A stretch of 64,000 bases of DNA from JBKBIP01 sp046297495 (GTDB lineage Bacteria; Planctomycetota; Planctomycetia; Gemmatales; Gemmataceae), in contig JBKBIP010000010.1 of the NCBI GenBank assembly GCA_046297495.1, forward strand, positions 1 to 64,000, given 5' to 3'. Below are positions 34,163-43,159 of this stretch, piece after piece (within the stretch, counting starts at the first letter, position 1; each line of letters begins with the position of its first letter). A program made the translations under genes and the position numbers. A model generated the notes under the pieces. The model was not told where the DNA came from. It did not search any database and saw only the letters and a program-made list of their open reading frames with translations.

Positions 34163-35299
34163 ATGGCCGACATCACACCCCTTCAGCGGGAACCGTTCCT
34201 GCCGCTGTTCGAGCAGGCACTCGCCTTCGCGGCTCAGCAAGCGCGACGTATCATTGACACGTACCCTGATTATTATCCGATGTACACCGTCGGTGGCCGC
34301 TGGGGGCGGGAGGGGGAGCACTGGACGCATTGGTGCGAAGGCTTCTTCCCCGGCATTCTCTGGCTGTTGCACAAACACACCGGCGCGACGGAGTGGCGGC
34401 AGTGGGCCGAGCAGTACAGTAAACCCTTGGAGCCGCGCCAGCATGACCGCAACGTCCACGATCTGGGATTTTTGTTTTTCTCCACTTATCTGCGCTGGTA
34501 TCGTTTGACGAGCGACCCGGCCTTGCGCGACGTGCTGATCCAAGCAGGTCGCACGTTGGCCCTGCGACGCCAAAAAGGGGGCTATGTGGCGTCCTTCATC
34601 GGCCCGCAATCGCTGTTTATTGACATTATGATGAACGTGGGCCTCATCCTGTGGGTCGCCAACGCCATCGGCGACGAGCAGCTGCGCGACATCGCCCTGG
34701 AACACTGCCGGACCACGCAACGCTACCTAGTGCGCCCCGACGGCGGCACGGCTCATGAAGGGCTATTTGATGTCACGACGGGACAATTCCTTGAACAGAG
34801 CACGCACCAAGGATGGGCGGCGGACAGTACCTGGACACGCGGCTTGGCGTGGGCCATCTACGGTTTCACGGCGGTGCATCGGCTCAGCGGCGCGGCAGAA
34901 TTTCTCGACACGGCCCAACGCTGCGCCGAGTGCTACATCCGCCGGTCGCCGCCGGGTTTGGTGCCGTGGTGGGACTTCGACATTCCCCCCGACGGCCCGC
35001 GCTTGTGGGACAGCTCCGCCGCTGCCATCGCCGCCAGCGGCCTGTGGGACCTGTCCGAAGCCGTCGCCGACGCCGCCGCGCGCGACCGCTACCGTGCTGC
35101 CGCCTTAACCGTGCTGCGAACGCTGTGTTCGGATGCATTTCTCGCTCGCCAGCGGCCGGAGTGGGAAGGCATCCTGATGCACGGCATCTATCACTATCAC
35201 AAAAAACTAGGGGTCGATGAATCGGTGGCTTGGGGAGAGCATTTTTTCATCGAGGCCCTGGTGAAAGCCAGCGCCGGACAATCCGAGGCGGGATGGTGA
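34163..35299 (+). CDS. Glycoside hydrolase family 88-type protein
   Basis: A 378-residue (alpha/alpha)6-barrel protein resembling unsaturated glucuronyl hydrolases. The start at MADITPLQREPF (34163) fits the family length; 63 further upstream residues of the longer reading overlap the glmS leader and look non-coding. Motifs: HWTHWCEGFFPGILWLLHK, RNVHDLGFLFFSTYLRWY with the catalytic Asp candidate, FIDIMMNVGLILW, WAADSTWTRGLAWAIYGF and PWWDFDIPP. No signal peptide, so it is cytosolic and would act on imported unsaturated oligosaccharides. The phosphodiesterase gene starts 3 bases after its stop. Confidence 0.85.
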   Translation: MADITPLQREPFLPLFEQALAFAAQQARRIIDTYPDYYPMYTVGGRWGREGEHWTHWCEGFFPGILWLLHKHTGATEWRQWAEQYSKPLEPRQHDRNVHDLGFLFFSTYLRWYRLTSDPALRDVLIQAGRTLALRRQKGGYVASFIGPQSLFIDIMMNVGLILWVANAIGDEQLRDIALEHCRTTQRYLVRPDGGTAHEGLFDVTTGQFLEQSTHQGWAADSTWTRGLAWAIYGFTAVHRLSGAAEFLDTAQRCAECYIRRSPPGLVPWWDFDIPPDGPRLWDSSAAAIAASGLWDLSEAVADAAARDRYRAAALTVLRTLCSDAFLARQRPEWEGILMHGIYHYHKKLGVDESVAWGEHFFIEALVKASAGQSEAGW

Positions 35300-35302
35300 A
35301 TC

Positions 35303-35788
35303 ATGCGAATCGCCATAATCAGTGACACGCATGGCAAATATCACACGGTTGAGACCGTCTTACAACTGTTGCAACGGCGTAACATCAACTATGTGTTACA
35401 CTGTGGCGACATCGACGATTCGGAAACGGTCTGGTTGTTTCAAGGCTTCACGGCTCATTTCGTGTTCGGCAACTGCGATCTCGACCGCGCTAGCATTCGC
35501 CATGCGGTGCATGGCATCGGTGAAACCATCCACGAGCCGTTCGGCCAGGTGGAACTGAATGGCCGCAAGATCGCTTGGATCCATAGCGACGATCAGCGCC
35601 TGTTCCGCGACGTGGAACAGAGTGGAGCATTCGACTACCTGTTCTACGGCCACACGCACCAGGCCGAGCAACACCGCACTGGCCCCACGCTGGTCGTCAA
35701 CCCCGGCGCCCTGCACCGCGCCCGCCCCAAGAGCTTTGCCATCCTCGATCTGGAGAGCGGCGAGTTGGAGACGATGATCGTGGACTGA
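35303..35788 (+). CDS. YfcE-type metallophosphodiesterase
   Basis: A 161-residue calcineurin-like phosphoesterase. All metal motifs are visible: MRIAIISDTHGK (D-x-H), VLHCGDID (G-D), VFGNCDLD (G-N-x-D), and WIHSDD then FYGHTHQAEQ (G-H-x-H). NPGALHRARP is the conserved C-terminal block. It hydrolyses phosphodiesters; the physiological substrate of this family is not settled. It is probably co-transcribed with the GH88-type gene. The following 283 bases up to the next gene hold no feature I can support. Confidence 0.94.
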   Translation: MRIAIISDTHGKYHTVETVLQLLQRRNINYVLHCGDIDDSETVWLFQGFTAHFVFGNCDLDRASIRHAVHGIGETIHEPFGQVELNGRKIAWIHSDDQRLFRDVEQSGAFDYLFYGHTHQAEQHRTGPTLVVNPGALHRARPKSFAILDLESGELETMIVD

Positions 35789-36071
35789 GACGAATTTCCC
35801 CTGTTGCCATTGGAATTCTTTACTCAATTGGGCCAGGTGCGTCAGCATCGTCCAAATCGCAACATGGCCAGGATGGATTCCTGGGCGAATTCGGTGAAGG
35901 GCGCGACTCGTTCGGCTGCTCTTTACGAGCGAAGCGGACCACCAGACGATTCGATAGAGTGACAAGGCTAAATCACGGATGCTTTCCCGGCAACCGTATT
36001 GACTGGATTATCATTCGGTAAACGGGTAGAGTCAAAGCTAGGTTGTGGCTGCTTTGACGGGGGAAATCCTC

Positions 36072-37799
36072 ATGACACGCTATCCGCAAACCACGCTGGG
36101 GATTGGAGCCGGTAGTTTGCTGCTGGTGTGGTGTTGGACGATCACGCCGCTGACGGCCGACACAGGGCAGCGCCAACCATTTGCCAAGTTTTTACGTTGG
36201 CCGACCGCGCCTCGAACGGTTGACGCGGATGATGCGGACGACGCGGACATTCGCCAATTGGCCAAGCTCAGTGACGAGGAGCTTGTCGATTTCCTGCGTG
36301 CTCGCGCGCACACACCGGTCACTCGACAACAACTGCGAGCCATGATCGAACGTCTTGGCAGCCCTTCCTTCTTGGAACGCGAGAAGGCAATGGAACAACT
36401 CCACCAGCTCGGTCCCTATGCCCAGCAAGAGCTTGAGCGGGCCGCCGCGCATCCCGACGCGGAAGTACGGTCGCGGGCGTCCAAAATCCACGCTGAGCTG
36501 ACGCGGGGAGCGGAACGGCGGGATGCGGAGATGCGGACGGTTGTGGCAACGATCATCCGACGGCAAAGTCCCGGGGCCGTTCCGTATTTACTCCGCTTGC
36601 TCCCGCGACTCGAACAACGATATATGCGTGTCATGACGGTGAAGGCGTTGACCCTCACGGCCCAACTGGACGACGCCGATGTGCTGCGCCAGGGTCTGAG
36701 CGACCCGAACGCTAGTATCCGTGACGCCGCCGCCACCGCCTACGAGGTCGTTCTGGGCGCCAAGGTTGTGCCGGAAATCCGACCTTTGCTCAACGACCCC
36801 GATGAGCAAGTTCAACTCCGCGCCGCCGTGTTGCTGCTCAACCATGACGAGCGCAAGGCATTGACCACGTTGGGAAGGTTGCTACATTCGCCGAACGTGG
36901 AAATTCGTGGGAACAGCTATCGCGTGTTGCGGGTTGCCACGGGGCAAGAAATCGATTTCATTCCCTATGCGCCACCGGCCGCGCGGGCCGCCAGCGCCAA
37001 AGTCTGGCAAGATTGGTTAAGGGAACACGGCGGCTCTGCCCGGTTGCGACTCCCGGTTGCCTTGGAAAATCGGCGCGGCTTGATTTTGGTGACCAACCTG
37101 CACAAGCATTACATTCTTGAACTTAATGAGCAGGGAAACGTCGTCTGGCAGCGGAATTTCCAAGGGGCCTGGTGTTGCGAGGGGCTGCCGAATGGGCACC
37201 GTTTGTTAGGCAGCAATGATGGCTTGGTCGTGGAGTGGGACGAAATGGGCAAGGAGGTTTGGCGCCTGCCGAAACTTCGGGGCAGCGTCCGGAGCGTGCG
37301 GCGCCTCCGTAATGGCAACACGCTGGTGGCCTACCGTGTCCAGAAGAAGTCAGTGGTGCAAGAATTCACGCCCATCGGAACCGTGGTCTGGGAGACGGAA
37401 CATTCCGACTATGTCGAACATGTCCAGCGCCTCGTGAATGGCAATACGTTGCTCGCGCTCTATTTTTCAGGGTCCGTCATCGAAATCGACCAACAAGGAA
37501 AAATTGTTTGGGATGTGAAGGAGATGGGTCGGCCGCATAGCGTTCAGCGTCTCGACAACGGCAATACCTTGGTCTGTCAAGAATCGTATGGCTCTCAGGT
37601 CGTGGAAGTTGATCCGCGCGGGAAAGTAGTCTGGTCGTACCAATCAGACTGGCCCATGCATGCCCAGCGACTAGCCGATGGCACGATGATCATCACCGAG
37701 CGGCGTTGCCGCGTGCTCGCGGTCGATGCCGAAGGAAAGACCATGTGGGAGCACGATGGTGGATTCAACGCCGGCTTCATTCACCTCTCCGCGTATTAG
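36072..37799 (+). CDS. Secreted HEAT-repeat and beta-propeller protein
   Basis: A 575-residue protein. The start at MTRYPQTTLGIGAG (36072, after gggggaaatcctc) opens a signal peptide. An acidic stretch follows (DADDADDADIRQ), then HEAT repeats at about residues 85-300, for example LGSPSFLEREKAMEQL and LNDPDEQVQLRAAVLLL. The C-terminal half is a propeller with repeated blades: LVTNLHKHYILELNEQG, RRLRNGNTLVAY, QRLVNGNTLLAL, QRLDNGNTLVCQ and QRLADGTMIITE, each followed by an EID..GKIVW-type strand. This resembles PQQ-like or arylsulfotransferase propellers, but I see no catalytic residues. Probable role: extracellular binding scaffold. Confidence 0.85.
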   Translation: MTRYPQTTLGIGAGSLLLVWCWTITPLTADTGQRQPFAKFLRWPTAPRTVDADDADDADIRQLAKLSDEELVDFLRARAHTPVTRQQLRAMIERLGSPSFLEREKAMEQLHQLGPYAQQELERAAAHPDAEVRSRASKIHAELTRGAERRDAEMRTVVATIIRRQSPGAVPYLLRLLPRLEQRYMRVMTVKALTLTAQLDDADVLRQGLSDPNASIRDAAATAYEVVLGAKVVPEIRPLLNDPDEQVQLRAAVLLLNHDERKALTTLGRLLHSPNVEIRGNSYRVLRVATGQEIDFIPYAPPAARAASAKVWQDWLREHGGSARLRLPVALENRRGLILVTNLHKHYILELNEQGNVVWQRNFQGAWCCEGLPNGHRLLGSNDGLVVEWDEMGKEVWRLPKLRGSVRSVRRLRNGNTLVAYRVQKKSVVQEFTPIGTVVWETEHSDYVEHVQRLVNGNTLLALYFSGSVIEIDQQGKIVWDVKEMGRPHSVQRLDNGNTLVCQESYGSQVVEVDPRGKVVWSYQSDWPMHAQRLADGTMIITERRCRVLAVDAEGKTMWEHDGGFNAGFIHLSAY

Positions 37800-37848
37800 A
37801 GCAGTTCGCAAGACGCGGCCCTGACGTTATCTTGGTTTAGATAGCGCA

Positions 37849-38085
37849 TCACTCCACCACTTCCACCTCTCCTAACAGCTGGCCCGGTTGCAAGGGGTCG
37901 TTGGGCCAGGCGTGTTTAGCGGTGAGGCGGCCAGTGGCGGGGGCGGGAACGTCGAAGGTGGCGCCAGGGGCGCGGACTTCGACGAGGCGGTCTCCTTCAT
38001 AGACCACGTCGCCGATGTCGGCAAACCACACGCTGAGGACCACCGGAGCGGCCCCCAGCTCAGGAAGAAGGATCGATGCCCGCAT
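37849..38085 (-). CDS. Lipoyl-domain-like protein without the lipoyl lysine
   Basis: A 78-residue protein with the fold pattern of a lipoyl/biotinyl domain: ILLPELGAAPVVLSVWFAD, GDVVYEGDRLVEV, DVPAPATGRLTAKH and LQPGQLLGEVEVVE. At the hairpin where the family has D-K-A/V/T, the sequence is VRAPGATFDV: no lysine is present there, and the only lysine (in TAKH) is in another strand. It cannot be lipoylated in the usual way. It overlaps the end of lipA by 26 bases and follows lipB-like and lipA in one operon. Confidence 0.75.
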   Translation of the reverse strand: MRASILLPELGAAPVVLSVWFADIGDVVYEGDRLVEVRAPGATFDVPAPATGRLTAKHAWPNDPLQPGQLLGEVEVVE

Positions 38086-38992
38086 CCATCATCTCGCCAG
38101 CGTGGTAACTGGAGCGCACGAACGGCCCGCTGGCCACGTGCCGAAAGCCGAGCGAGCGGGCCAGGACGGCCAGCGCGTCGAACTCTTCAGGGGGGAGGTA
38201 GCGGGCCACGGGGATATGTTTCAAGGTCGGGGCCAGGTATTGGCCCAGCGTCAGCATGTCGCAGCGCGCTCCCCGCAAGTCGGCCAGCACGTCGAGCACT
38301 TCCTCGGTGGTTTCCCCCAAGCCGAGCATCAAGCCGCTCTTGGTGGTGCTGTCCGGCGCTTGGCGCTTGACATGGGCCAGCAGGTCAAGGCTGCGCTGGT
38401 AATCCGCCCGGCCGCGCACCTTCTTGTACAGGCGCGGCACGGTTTCGATGTTGTGGTTGAACACCTCTGGCCGAGCCGCCAGCACACGGTCGATGGCGGC
38501 AGTGGAGCCGAGGAAGTCCGGGGTCAACACCTCGACCACGGCCCCGGTTCGCGCCCGCACCGCCAGGATGCAACGATAAAAATGGTCGGCGCCGCCGTCG
38601 GGTAGGTCGTCCCGTGTCACCGAAGTGATGACGACATGACGCAAACCGAGATGGTGGGCGGCCTCGGCCACGCGCTCCGGCTCGTCCGCTTCGAGAGCTT
38701 CCGGCGCGCCGCGCGGCACCGAGCAGAAGCCACAGGGGCGCGTGCAGATATTGCCCAAGATCATGAACGTGGCAGTGCGCCGCGCGTAACATTCGGGCCG
38801 ATTCGGGCAGCGGGCATTCTCGCACACCGTTTCCAGACGCAGCTCGCGCAGCAAGTGCTCGGTGAAGAAATTCTCGTTGCCAGTGGGAAGCGGGCGCTTG
38901 AGCCAGGACGGCAAACGGCGCGGGCCGCGCGAAGGTGGATCGGCACTGGTGGACGGCGCGGGCACGGTGTCAAGGACTGGCAGCGAACGCAT
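38060..38992 (-). CDS. lipA: Lipoyl synthase
   Basis: Radical SAM enzyme that inserts two sulfurs into the octanoyl group to form lipoate. From MRSLPVLDTVPAP (38992) it is 310 residues; the longer reading to 39076 is embedded in lipB. Auxiliary cluster ligands CENARCPNRPEC (C-x4-C-x5-C) and the SAM cluster CTRPCGFC (C-x3-C-x2-C) are intact, as are ITSVTRDDLPDGGADHF, FNHNIETVPRLY, KSGLMLGLGE and the C-terminal RSSYHA with the Ser cluster ligand. So LipA seems fully active, in contrast with its two neighbours. It overlaps lipB-like by 23 bases. Confidence 0.96.
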   Translation of the reverse strand: MRSLPVLDTVPAPSTSADPPSRGPRRLPSWLKRPLPTGNENFFTEHLLRELRLETVCENARCPNRPECYARRTATFMILGNICTRPCGFCSVPRGAPEALEADEPERVAEAAHHLGLRHVVITSVTRDDLPDGGADHFYRCILAVRARTGAVVEVLTPDFLGSTAAIDRVLAARPEVFNHNIETVPRLYKKVRGRADYQRSLDLLAHVKRQAPDSTTKSGLMLGLGETTEEVLDVLADLRGARCDMLTLGQYLAPTLKHIPVARYLPPEEFDALAVLARSLGFRHVASGPFVRSSYHAGEMMDAGIDPSS

Positions 38993-39728
38993 CGGTGGGG
39001 GCCTTTCGACTGAGGGCCGGATGATGGAAAAATAGGGAGATTCGCTCGAAACCAAACTGAGCCTGAAAATGCTCAAGCAGCCGCTGGCGCACCAAGGCGG
39101 AGCGCAACGGCCCGCGCCGTTCGCGGACCAGGGAGGTCATCGGCGCCACCTCCGCCCCGCCCCATTTCACCAGCCGATAAGGGGGAAGGTCTGGGCAGAT
39201 ATTCAGATAGGCCCCAAAGTACGACACCCAATCGCGCACCGCCGCCCCGAAGCCGGCAATGGGCCGATCCGCCACCCACAGGGCGTCGGGCCCGTCGGGG
39301 TCGCGGCGCGCCAACACGCCGAAATCGAGCAAGACGGCCCGGCACACGTCTTGCAAGCGGTTCACGTAGTCTTGCAAGCCTAACCCTAACCGATCCAAGG
39401 GCAGGATAGGATAGATTGCTAGCTGTCCCGGAAGGTGTAGCACACAGCCGCCGCCGCGATTGACCCAGCGCACGCGCCATTGCCTGGCTCGTAGCTCCTC
39501 CGGCTCGGCCAGGATGTGCCGCCGGCTCCCCTGCCGGCCCACGGTGATCAACGGCGGATGCTCGCACAACATCAACGTGGCTTGCTGGCGGTTCCCAGCA
39601 GTCTCGTACACCAGCCGCTGTTGCCAACGCCAGGCCTCGTCGAAATCCACTTCACCCAGCAAATACACCGATAAAGCGTTCGCGCCCGCGCTGATCATCT
39701 CCAATTGTTGCGTCGAAGCAAAGCTCAT
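38970..39728 (-). CDS. lipB: LipB-like octanoyltransferase with altered active-site motifs
   Basis: A protein of 252 residues; the start MSFASTQQLEM (39728) has aggaaggag 4 bases upstream. Family features are CEHPPLITVGRQGSRRHIL, RWVNRGGGCVLHLPGQLAIY and GLQDYVNRLQDVC. In LipB the catalytic pair is a Lys in a DxKIAxxG-type block and a Cys in a PCG block. Here the first reads DRPIAGFGAAVRDW and the second YRLVKWGGAEVAP, so neither Lys nor Cys is in place; the RGGxxTYHGPGQ block is also altered though its His is kept. It might be inactive, use other residues, or bind rather than transfer. It is first in the trio with lipA and the lipoyl-like gene. Confidence 0.8.
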   Translation of the reverse strand: MSFASTQQLEMISAGANALSVYLLGEVDFDEAWRWQQRLVYETAGNRQQATLMLCEHPPLITVGRQGSRRHILAEPEELRARQWRVRWVNRGGGCVLHLPGQLAIYPILPLDRLGLGLQDYVNRLQDVCRAVLLDFGVLARRDPDGPDALWVADRPIAGFGAAVRDWVSYFGAYLNICPDLPPYRLVKWGGAEVAPMTSLVRERRGPLRSALVRQRLLEHFQAQFGFERISLFFHHPALSRKAPTDAFAASP

Positions 39729-40033
39729 GCGCTCCTTCCTAAACAATCAAGGCCCACGAACGACTGTCCGCGAGCCTGCCCTTCTTCTCCCGGTCAATCG
39801 ACCCCATTCATACTCCGATAATGTACCAACGGCTCACTGGCAACGACAAGCGAAAAAGGAGAAGTTACGTGAAAACCACTTTTCCCCCCTCTTTGGGTGG
39901 ATCGTGCTTGTTGGCGGAATCGGAAAAGTTCAAAATAACTAAAGTCGGATGCCGTTCGAGGGCGAAAAAAAATAGGGGCGAAGCCAGCCGATGCATGATA
40001 TGGGACCGGCTGGAAGCAAGAGGAGGGGGACGC

Positions 40034-41965
40034 ATGCGCCGGATCAGGTGGGTCTATCGCGGAAGCGGCCTCATTCAGGGAATCCTGGTACTCTGCGTGA
40101 TTCTCCGTGCTGTGTCCCCCGTGGCAGGGCAAGCGCCGGATGAGGAAACATTCTTCCAACCGCCATATTATTACGCGCCGCCCGTGGAGTCGTTTCGTAA
40201 CGTTTTGCGCGCTCCCGTGCGTGATTCCACCAATAGGATCGAGCTAGATTACCGCAGGAATCAGCTGCAGCAGCGGCTCGATGGTCTGAAATCGGTGAGT
40301 GACCTTCGCCAAGCCTTGGGCCTCAATGAATGGCGCGATGAGGATGTGAACGATGCTATCGCGAATATCGATTTTGCCGTCCGTCAGGAGCTGGCCAACC
40401 GGCTGACTAAGCAGCTGCGTTGGTATCTCGAACATGGCGGCATCACGGGGCAGCTGGCGGCGGTGGACATGTTGGCCAGCATGGGAACCGAGGTGCGCGG
40501 CATCGGCACACGGCAAGGGTACGCGCGGAAGTTCACGCCGGAGTTGGCGAAACTCACCCGCCAAGGAGAGCCGGTGGTCCGCGCCGCGGCGGCACGCGCT
40601 TTGGGCCAGATTAACGCCGATCCCCAAATTGCCGTTCCTGCCCTGGAAAGCTGTTTCGCCAGTCCCAACATCCGCTTGCACCGCGCGGCCGCCGTCGGGC
40701 TGGATAGCATGATGCACATAGTCGCCGAATTGTCTCGTAGCCAAGCGAACCTGCGCGTGGCGGCCACCCGCGCGGACGTGGTCCAGGTGGGGCAAGCTGT
40801 GGTCCCGGCCGCGCGCCGCGGCCTCCAGTCCGCGGACGGCCCTACCCGGCGCGTGTGTCTGTTAGCCATCCAAGAAGCCGCCAACGCCTTGGCCGACCAT
40901 GTCTTCGATCCATCGAACGTTGAACTCCCCCCCACGGATCGGCCGCTCAGCGAAGGGGAACGCTTGCAAATCAATCTCTACCGTCAGGGGGTCGAAGAGG
41001 AACGGCGCGAGCTGTGGCCATTGGCTGTCGCGCTGAACCACAGCGCCCCCGCGGTGGCCGAGGCGCTGAACGATTCCTCCGCGGCGGTGCGCGTGGCGGC
41101 GGCCAACGCCTTGGCCGACACGGGGAATGCCCAACAGCGCTTGCTCCGCCGCGCGGCCAGCGTCCCCCAACTTCCGCCAGAGATGGAGAAACCGCCGCCA
41201 GAGAATAAAACGGACGCTGGCTTCCGCTTGCCAGCGGACATCGAAATGCGCTTGTCTGCCCGGGCGCTGCAACCGCAACCGCTTCATCAACTTCCCGCCC
41301 CGCCTCTGGACGTGGACCCATTTCGGAGTGGCTTGACCCAGGCAATGCCGTACTTGGTGGCCGCGCTTGCGGATAGAGACCCTCAAGTCCGTCTGGCGGC
41401 AGTCGATGCCCTGGAAATGCTGCGCGAGGAACTGACTCCGGCGATTCCCGCGCTGGTCAAGGCCTTGCGAGATACGAACCTCTTCGTGCGCTGGGCGGCG
41501 GCGCGAACGCTGGGCAAGGTGCGGGATGTGGATGTGGCGGCCGTCGTGATCGGCCTGAGCCAGTTGTTGTTTGACCCAGATATTGATGTTCGACTAGCAG
41601 CGGCGACCACGTTGGAGCGCTATGGCCCGCGTTCCGCCGCCGCCGTTCCCGCTCTGATGGACATGGTCAATTGTGGCGACCCGCAAAGTCGCATCGCCAT
41701 GATCCGCGTGCTGACCGCCATCGGCCCCCGCGCCAACGCGGCCATACCCGCCATCACGCAAGAACTGACCAACGCCGACGACCAAGTGCGCCAGGCGGCC
41801 GCTGTCAGCCTGGGTCAATTCGGCCCTGCCGCTGCCAGTGCCATCGAAGCGTTGCGCCAAGCCCTCAACGACGCCAACGCCGAGGTCCGCGCCGCCGCCG
41901 CCGACTCCTTGCTGGATATTCTCCCCGATCCACAGCCACGACCGCGGAATGGCAAGATGTTTTAG
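40034..41965 (+). CDS. Exported HEAT-repeat protein
   Basis: A 643-residue protein. The start at MRRIRWVYRGSG (40034) follows a strong ribosome site (agaggaggggg) and opens a signal peptide cleaved near VAGQAPDE. A GTG at 39869 with aaggag upstream could extend it, but the extension would hide the signal. HEAT repeats fill most of the chain: EPVVRAAAARALGQI, DRDPQVRLAAVDALEML, DTNLFVRWAAARTLGKV, DPDIDVRLAAATTLERYG, NADDQVRQAAAVSLGQFG and DANAEVRAAAADSLLD, with a Pro-rich linker near residues 380-435. Likely a protein-binding scaffold outside the cytoplasm. Its stop overlaps the convergent gene by four bases. Confidence 0.9.
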   Translation: MRRIRWVYRGSGLIQGILVLCVILRAVSPVAGQAPDEETFFQPPYYYAPPVESFRNVLRAPVRDSTNRIELDYRRNQLQQRLDGLKSVSDLRQALGLNEWRDEDVNDAIANIDFAVRQELANRLTKQLRWYLEHGGITGQLAAVDMLASMGTEVRGIGTRQGYARKFTPELAKLTRQGEPVVRAAAARALGQINADPQIAVPALESCFASPNIRLHRAAAVGLDSMMHIVAELSRSQANLRVAATRADVVQVGQAVVPAARRGLQSADGPTRRVCLLAIQEAANALADHVFDPSNVELPPTDRPLSEGERLQINLYRQGVEEERRELWPLAVALNHSAPAVAEALNDSSAAVRVAAANALADTGNAQQRLLRRAASVPQLPPEMEKPPPENKTDAGFRLPADIEMRLSARALQPQPLHQLPAPPLDVDPFRSGLTQAMPYLVAALADRDPQVRLAAVDALEMLREELTPAIPALVKALRDTNLFVRWAAARTLGKVRDVDVAAVVIGLSQLLFDPDIDVRLAAATTLERYGPRSAAAVPALMDMVNCGDPQSRIAMIRVLTAIGPRANAAIPAITQELTNADDQVRQAAAVSLGQFGPAAASAIEALRQALNDANAEVRAAAADSLLDILPDPQPRPRNGKMF

Positions 41966-42222
41966 ACGACCACATGTTGGCGATACAGCTCAAAGGCAGC
42001 TTCCCAAGCAGCGATTGGGTTTGGTAGATCGACGTTGCTACGTGCCAAAACTGGCTCCTCGGCCCCTAGTCGCAGGTCCGCCGACCATTTGTCCTCTGCC
42101 TCTTGCTGAATCCGCAGGAACACTTCCGGCAAATTCGGCGCGGTGAGCTTGCAGGTCTGGCCATTGACCATCTCGACCTTCCCCTGACGGTATTTGAACC
42201 AACTCGGCGGCACAGGTTCCAT
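41962..42222 (-). CDS. Small hypothetical protein
   Basis: 86 residues, starting MEPVPPSWFKYRQGKVEMVN, after gtgaggatg about 7 bases upstream. It contains PEVFLRIQQEAEDKWSADL and ends PIAAWEAAFELYRQHVVV. No domain is recognised; the sequence is of mixed charge and soluble. It has protein-like codon use and a plausible ribosome site, and is probably coupled to the small gene 12 bases upstream. Tail-to-tail with the HEAT protein. Confidence 0.6.
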   Translation of the reverse strand: MEPVPPSWFKYRQGKVEMVNGQTCKLTAPNLPEVFLRIQQEAEDKWSADLRLGAEEPVLARSNVDLPNPIAAWEAAFELYRQHVVV

Positions 42223-42234
42223 AAGCGGACATCC

Positions 42235-42462
42235 TCACCAAAGTAATCCGGTCCCTTGCTTAGCTGATTTCATGTTACGAACGGTTGATGGATCGCAAAG
42301 CCCTTGTGGTTTGGCTTGCCCCATCGGCTGAAGTGAGTTTTGAATCGCCGCAATCATTCCCCGGTTGCAACTGCCAAAATGACAGCCACGCTCCCTGGCT
42401 TCCGCCAGATAATCCGACGATTCAGGGGATGACCGCGCCTGGCCAGCTTGGTGTTTTATCAT
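42235..42462 (-). CDS. Small hypothetical protein, doubtful
   Basis: 75 residues starting MIKHQAGQARSSPESSDYLA and including ERGCHFGSCNRGMIAAIQ. No ribosome site is evident and no domain is recognised. It is kept because it ends 12 bases before the next small gene on the same strand, as in a two-gene unit; it may be spurious. Confidence 0.35.
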   Translation of the reverse strand: MIKHQAGQARSSPESSDYLAEARERGCHFGSCNRGMIAAIQNSLQPMGQAKPQGLCDPSTVRNMKSAKQGTGLLW

Positions 42463-42523
42463 AACCAGTTACTTTAGAAACACTTGCAACCTCCCCAGAT
42501 TTTCGCGGGCGCCGCCGCGCGGT

Positions 42524-42538
42524 TGGCACGTCTCTTGC
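42524..42538 (+). promoter_or_regulatory. Sigma-54-type promoter for the hsp20 pair
   Basis: TGGCACGTCTCTTGC matches the -24/-12 consensus (TGGCAC, five bases, TTGC) with GG and GC spaced by ten bases. It lies about 155 bases before the first hsp20 start, leaving a leader of about 140 bases. The enhancer site and activator are unknown. Confidence 0.7.
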
Positions 42539-42691
42539 TACATTATGTGCTTGACGGTTCCGAATGACATGTCAAACTTCCAGAACGCCGTCCTGGCATT
42601 CCTGGAAAAGGTTACGGTGCCCATGACATAATTCAGCAATTAGGGCATGGGTAAGGAGTGGACCTATATCCCTCTTACATAAAGGAGATTG

Positions 42692-43141
42692 ATGATGATG
42701 GTGCGCGCGCGTTGGCAGCCGTTTGGTCCGATGTGGAGCCAACTCAATCAACTCCAATCGGAGATGAACCAGCTGATGAATCGATGGCTGGGGGACAGTG
42801 GACAACCCGTGGCAGCTTATCCGCCGGTCAATGTCTGGGAAGACGCGGAGAATCTGTATCTCGAAGCGGAGCTGCCGGGTCTGGATTTGAAGGATATCGA
42901 CATCGAAATGACCGGCGCGAATCAATTGATCATCAAAGGGGAGCGGCGCAAGCTGGTTCCCGAACAAGGGGTGCCGCACCGGCAAGAACGGGGCTACGGC
43001 AGCTTCGCCCGGGCCTTGACCTTGCCGACCGCCGTGGACCCCAACAACGTCGAAGCCCACTTGGAACATGGCGTGTTGAAAGTGCGGTTGGCCAAGGCCG
43101 CCGAGGCCAAACCGCGCAAGATTCAGGTCAAATGCGAATAA
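42692..43141 (+). CDS. Hsp20 small heat-shock protein 1
   Basis: Holdase chaperone of 149 residues that keeps unfolding proteins soluble. The start is the first of three ATG codons at 42692, after aaaggag. The alpha-crystallin domain covers about residues 45-140: YPPVNVWEDAENLYLEAELP, GLDLKDIDIEMTGANQLIIK, GSFARALTLPTAVDPNNVEA and the signature LEHGVLKVRLAKA. The N-terminal arm is Met/Gln/Trp rich. It is the first gene of a tandem pair with the next hsp20, 18 bases apart. Confidence 0.96.
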   Translation: MMMVRARWQPFGPMWSQLNQLQSEMNQLMNRWLGDSGQPVAAYPPVNVWEDAENLYLEAELPGLDLKDIDIEMTGANQLIIKGERRKLVPEQGVPHRQERGYGSFARALTLPTAVDPNNVEAHLEHGVLKVRLAKAAEAKPRKIQVKCE

Positions 43142-43159
43142 CTGAAAGGAGCTTCCGCG

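Noticed and set aside
39869..40033. N-terminal extension of the HEAT protein from GTG with a good ribosome site
   Set aside because: It would place 55 residues before a clear signal peptide; the ATG at 40034 has an even better ribosome site.
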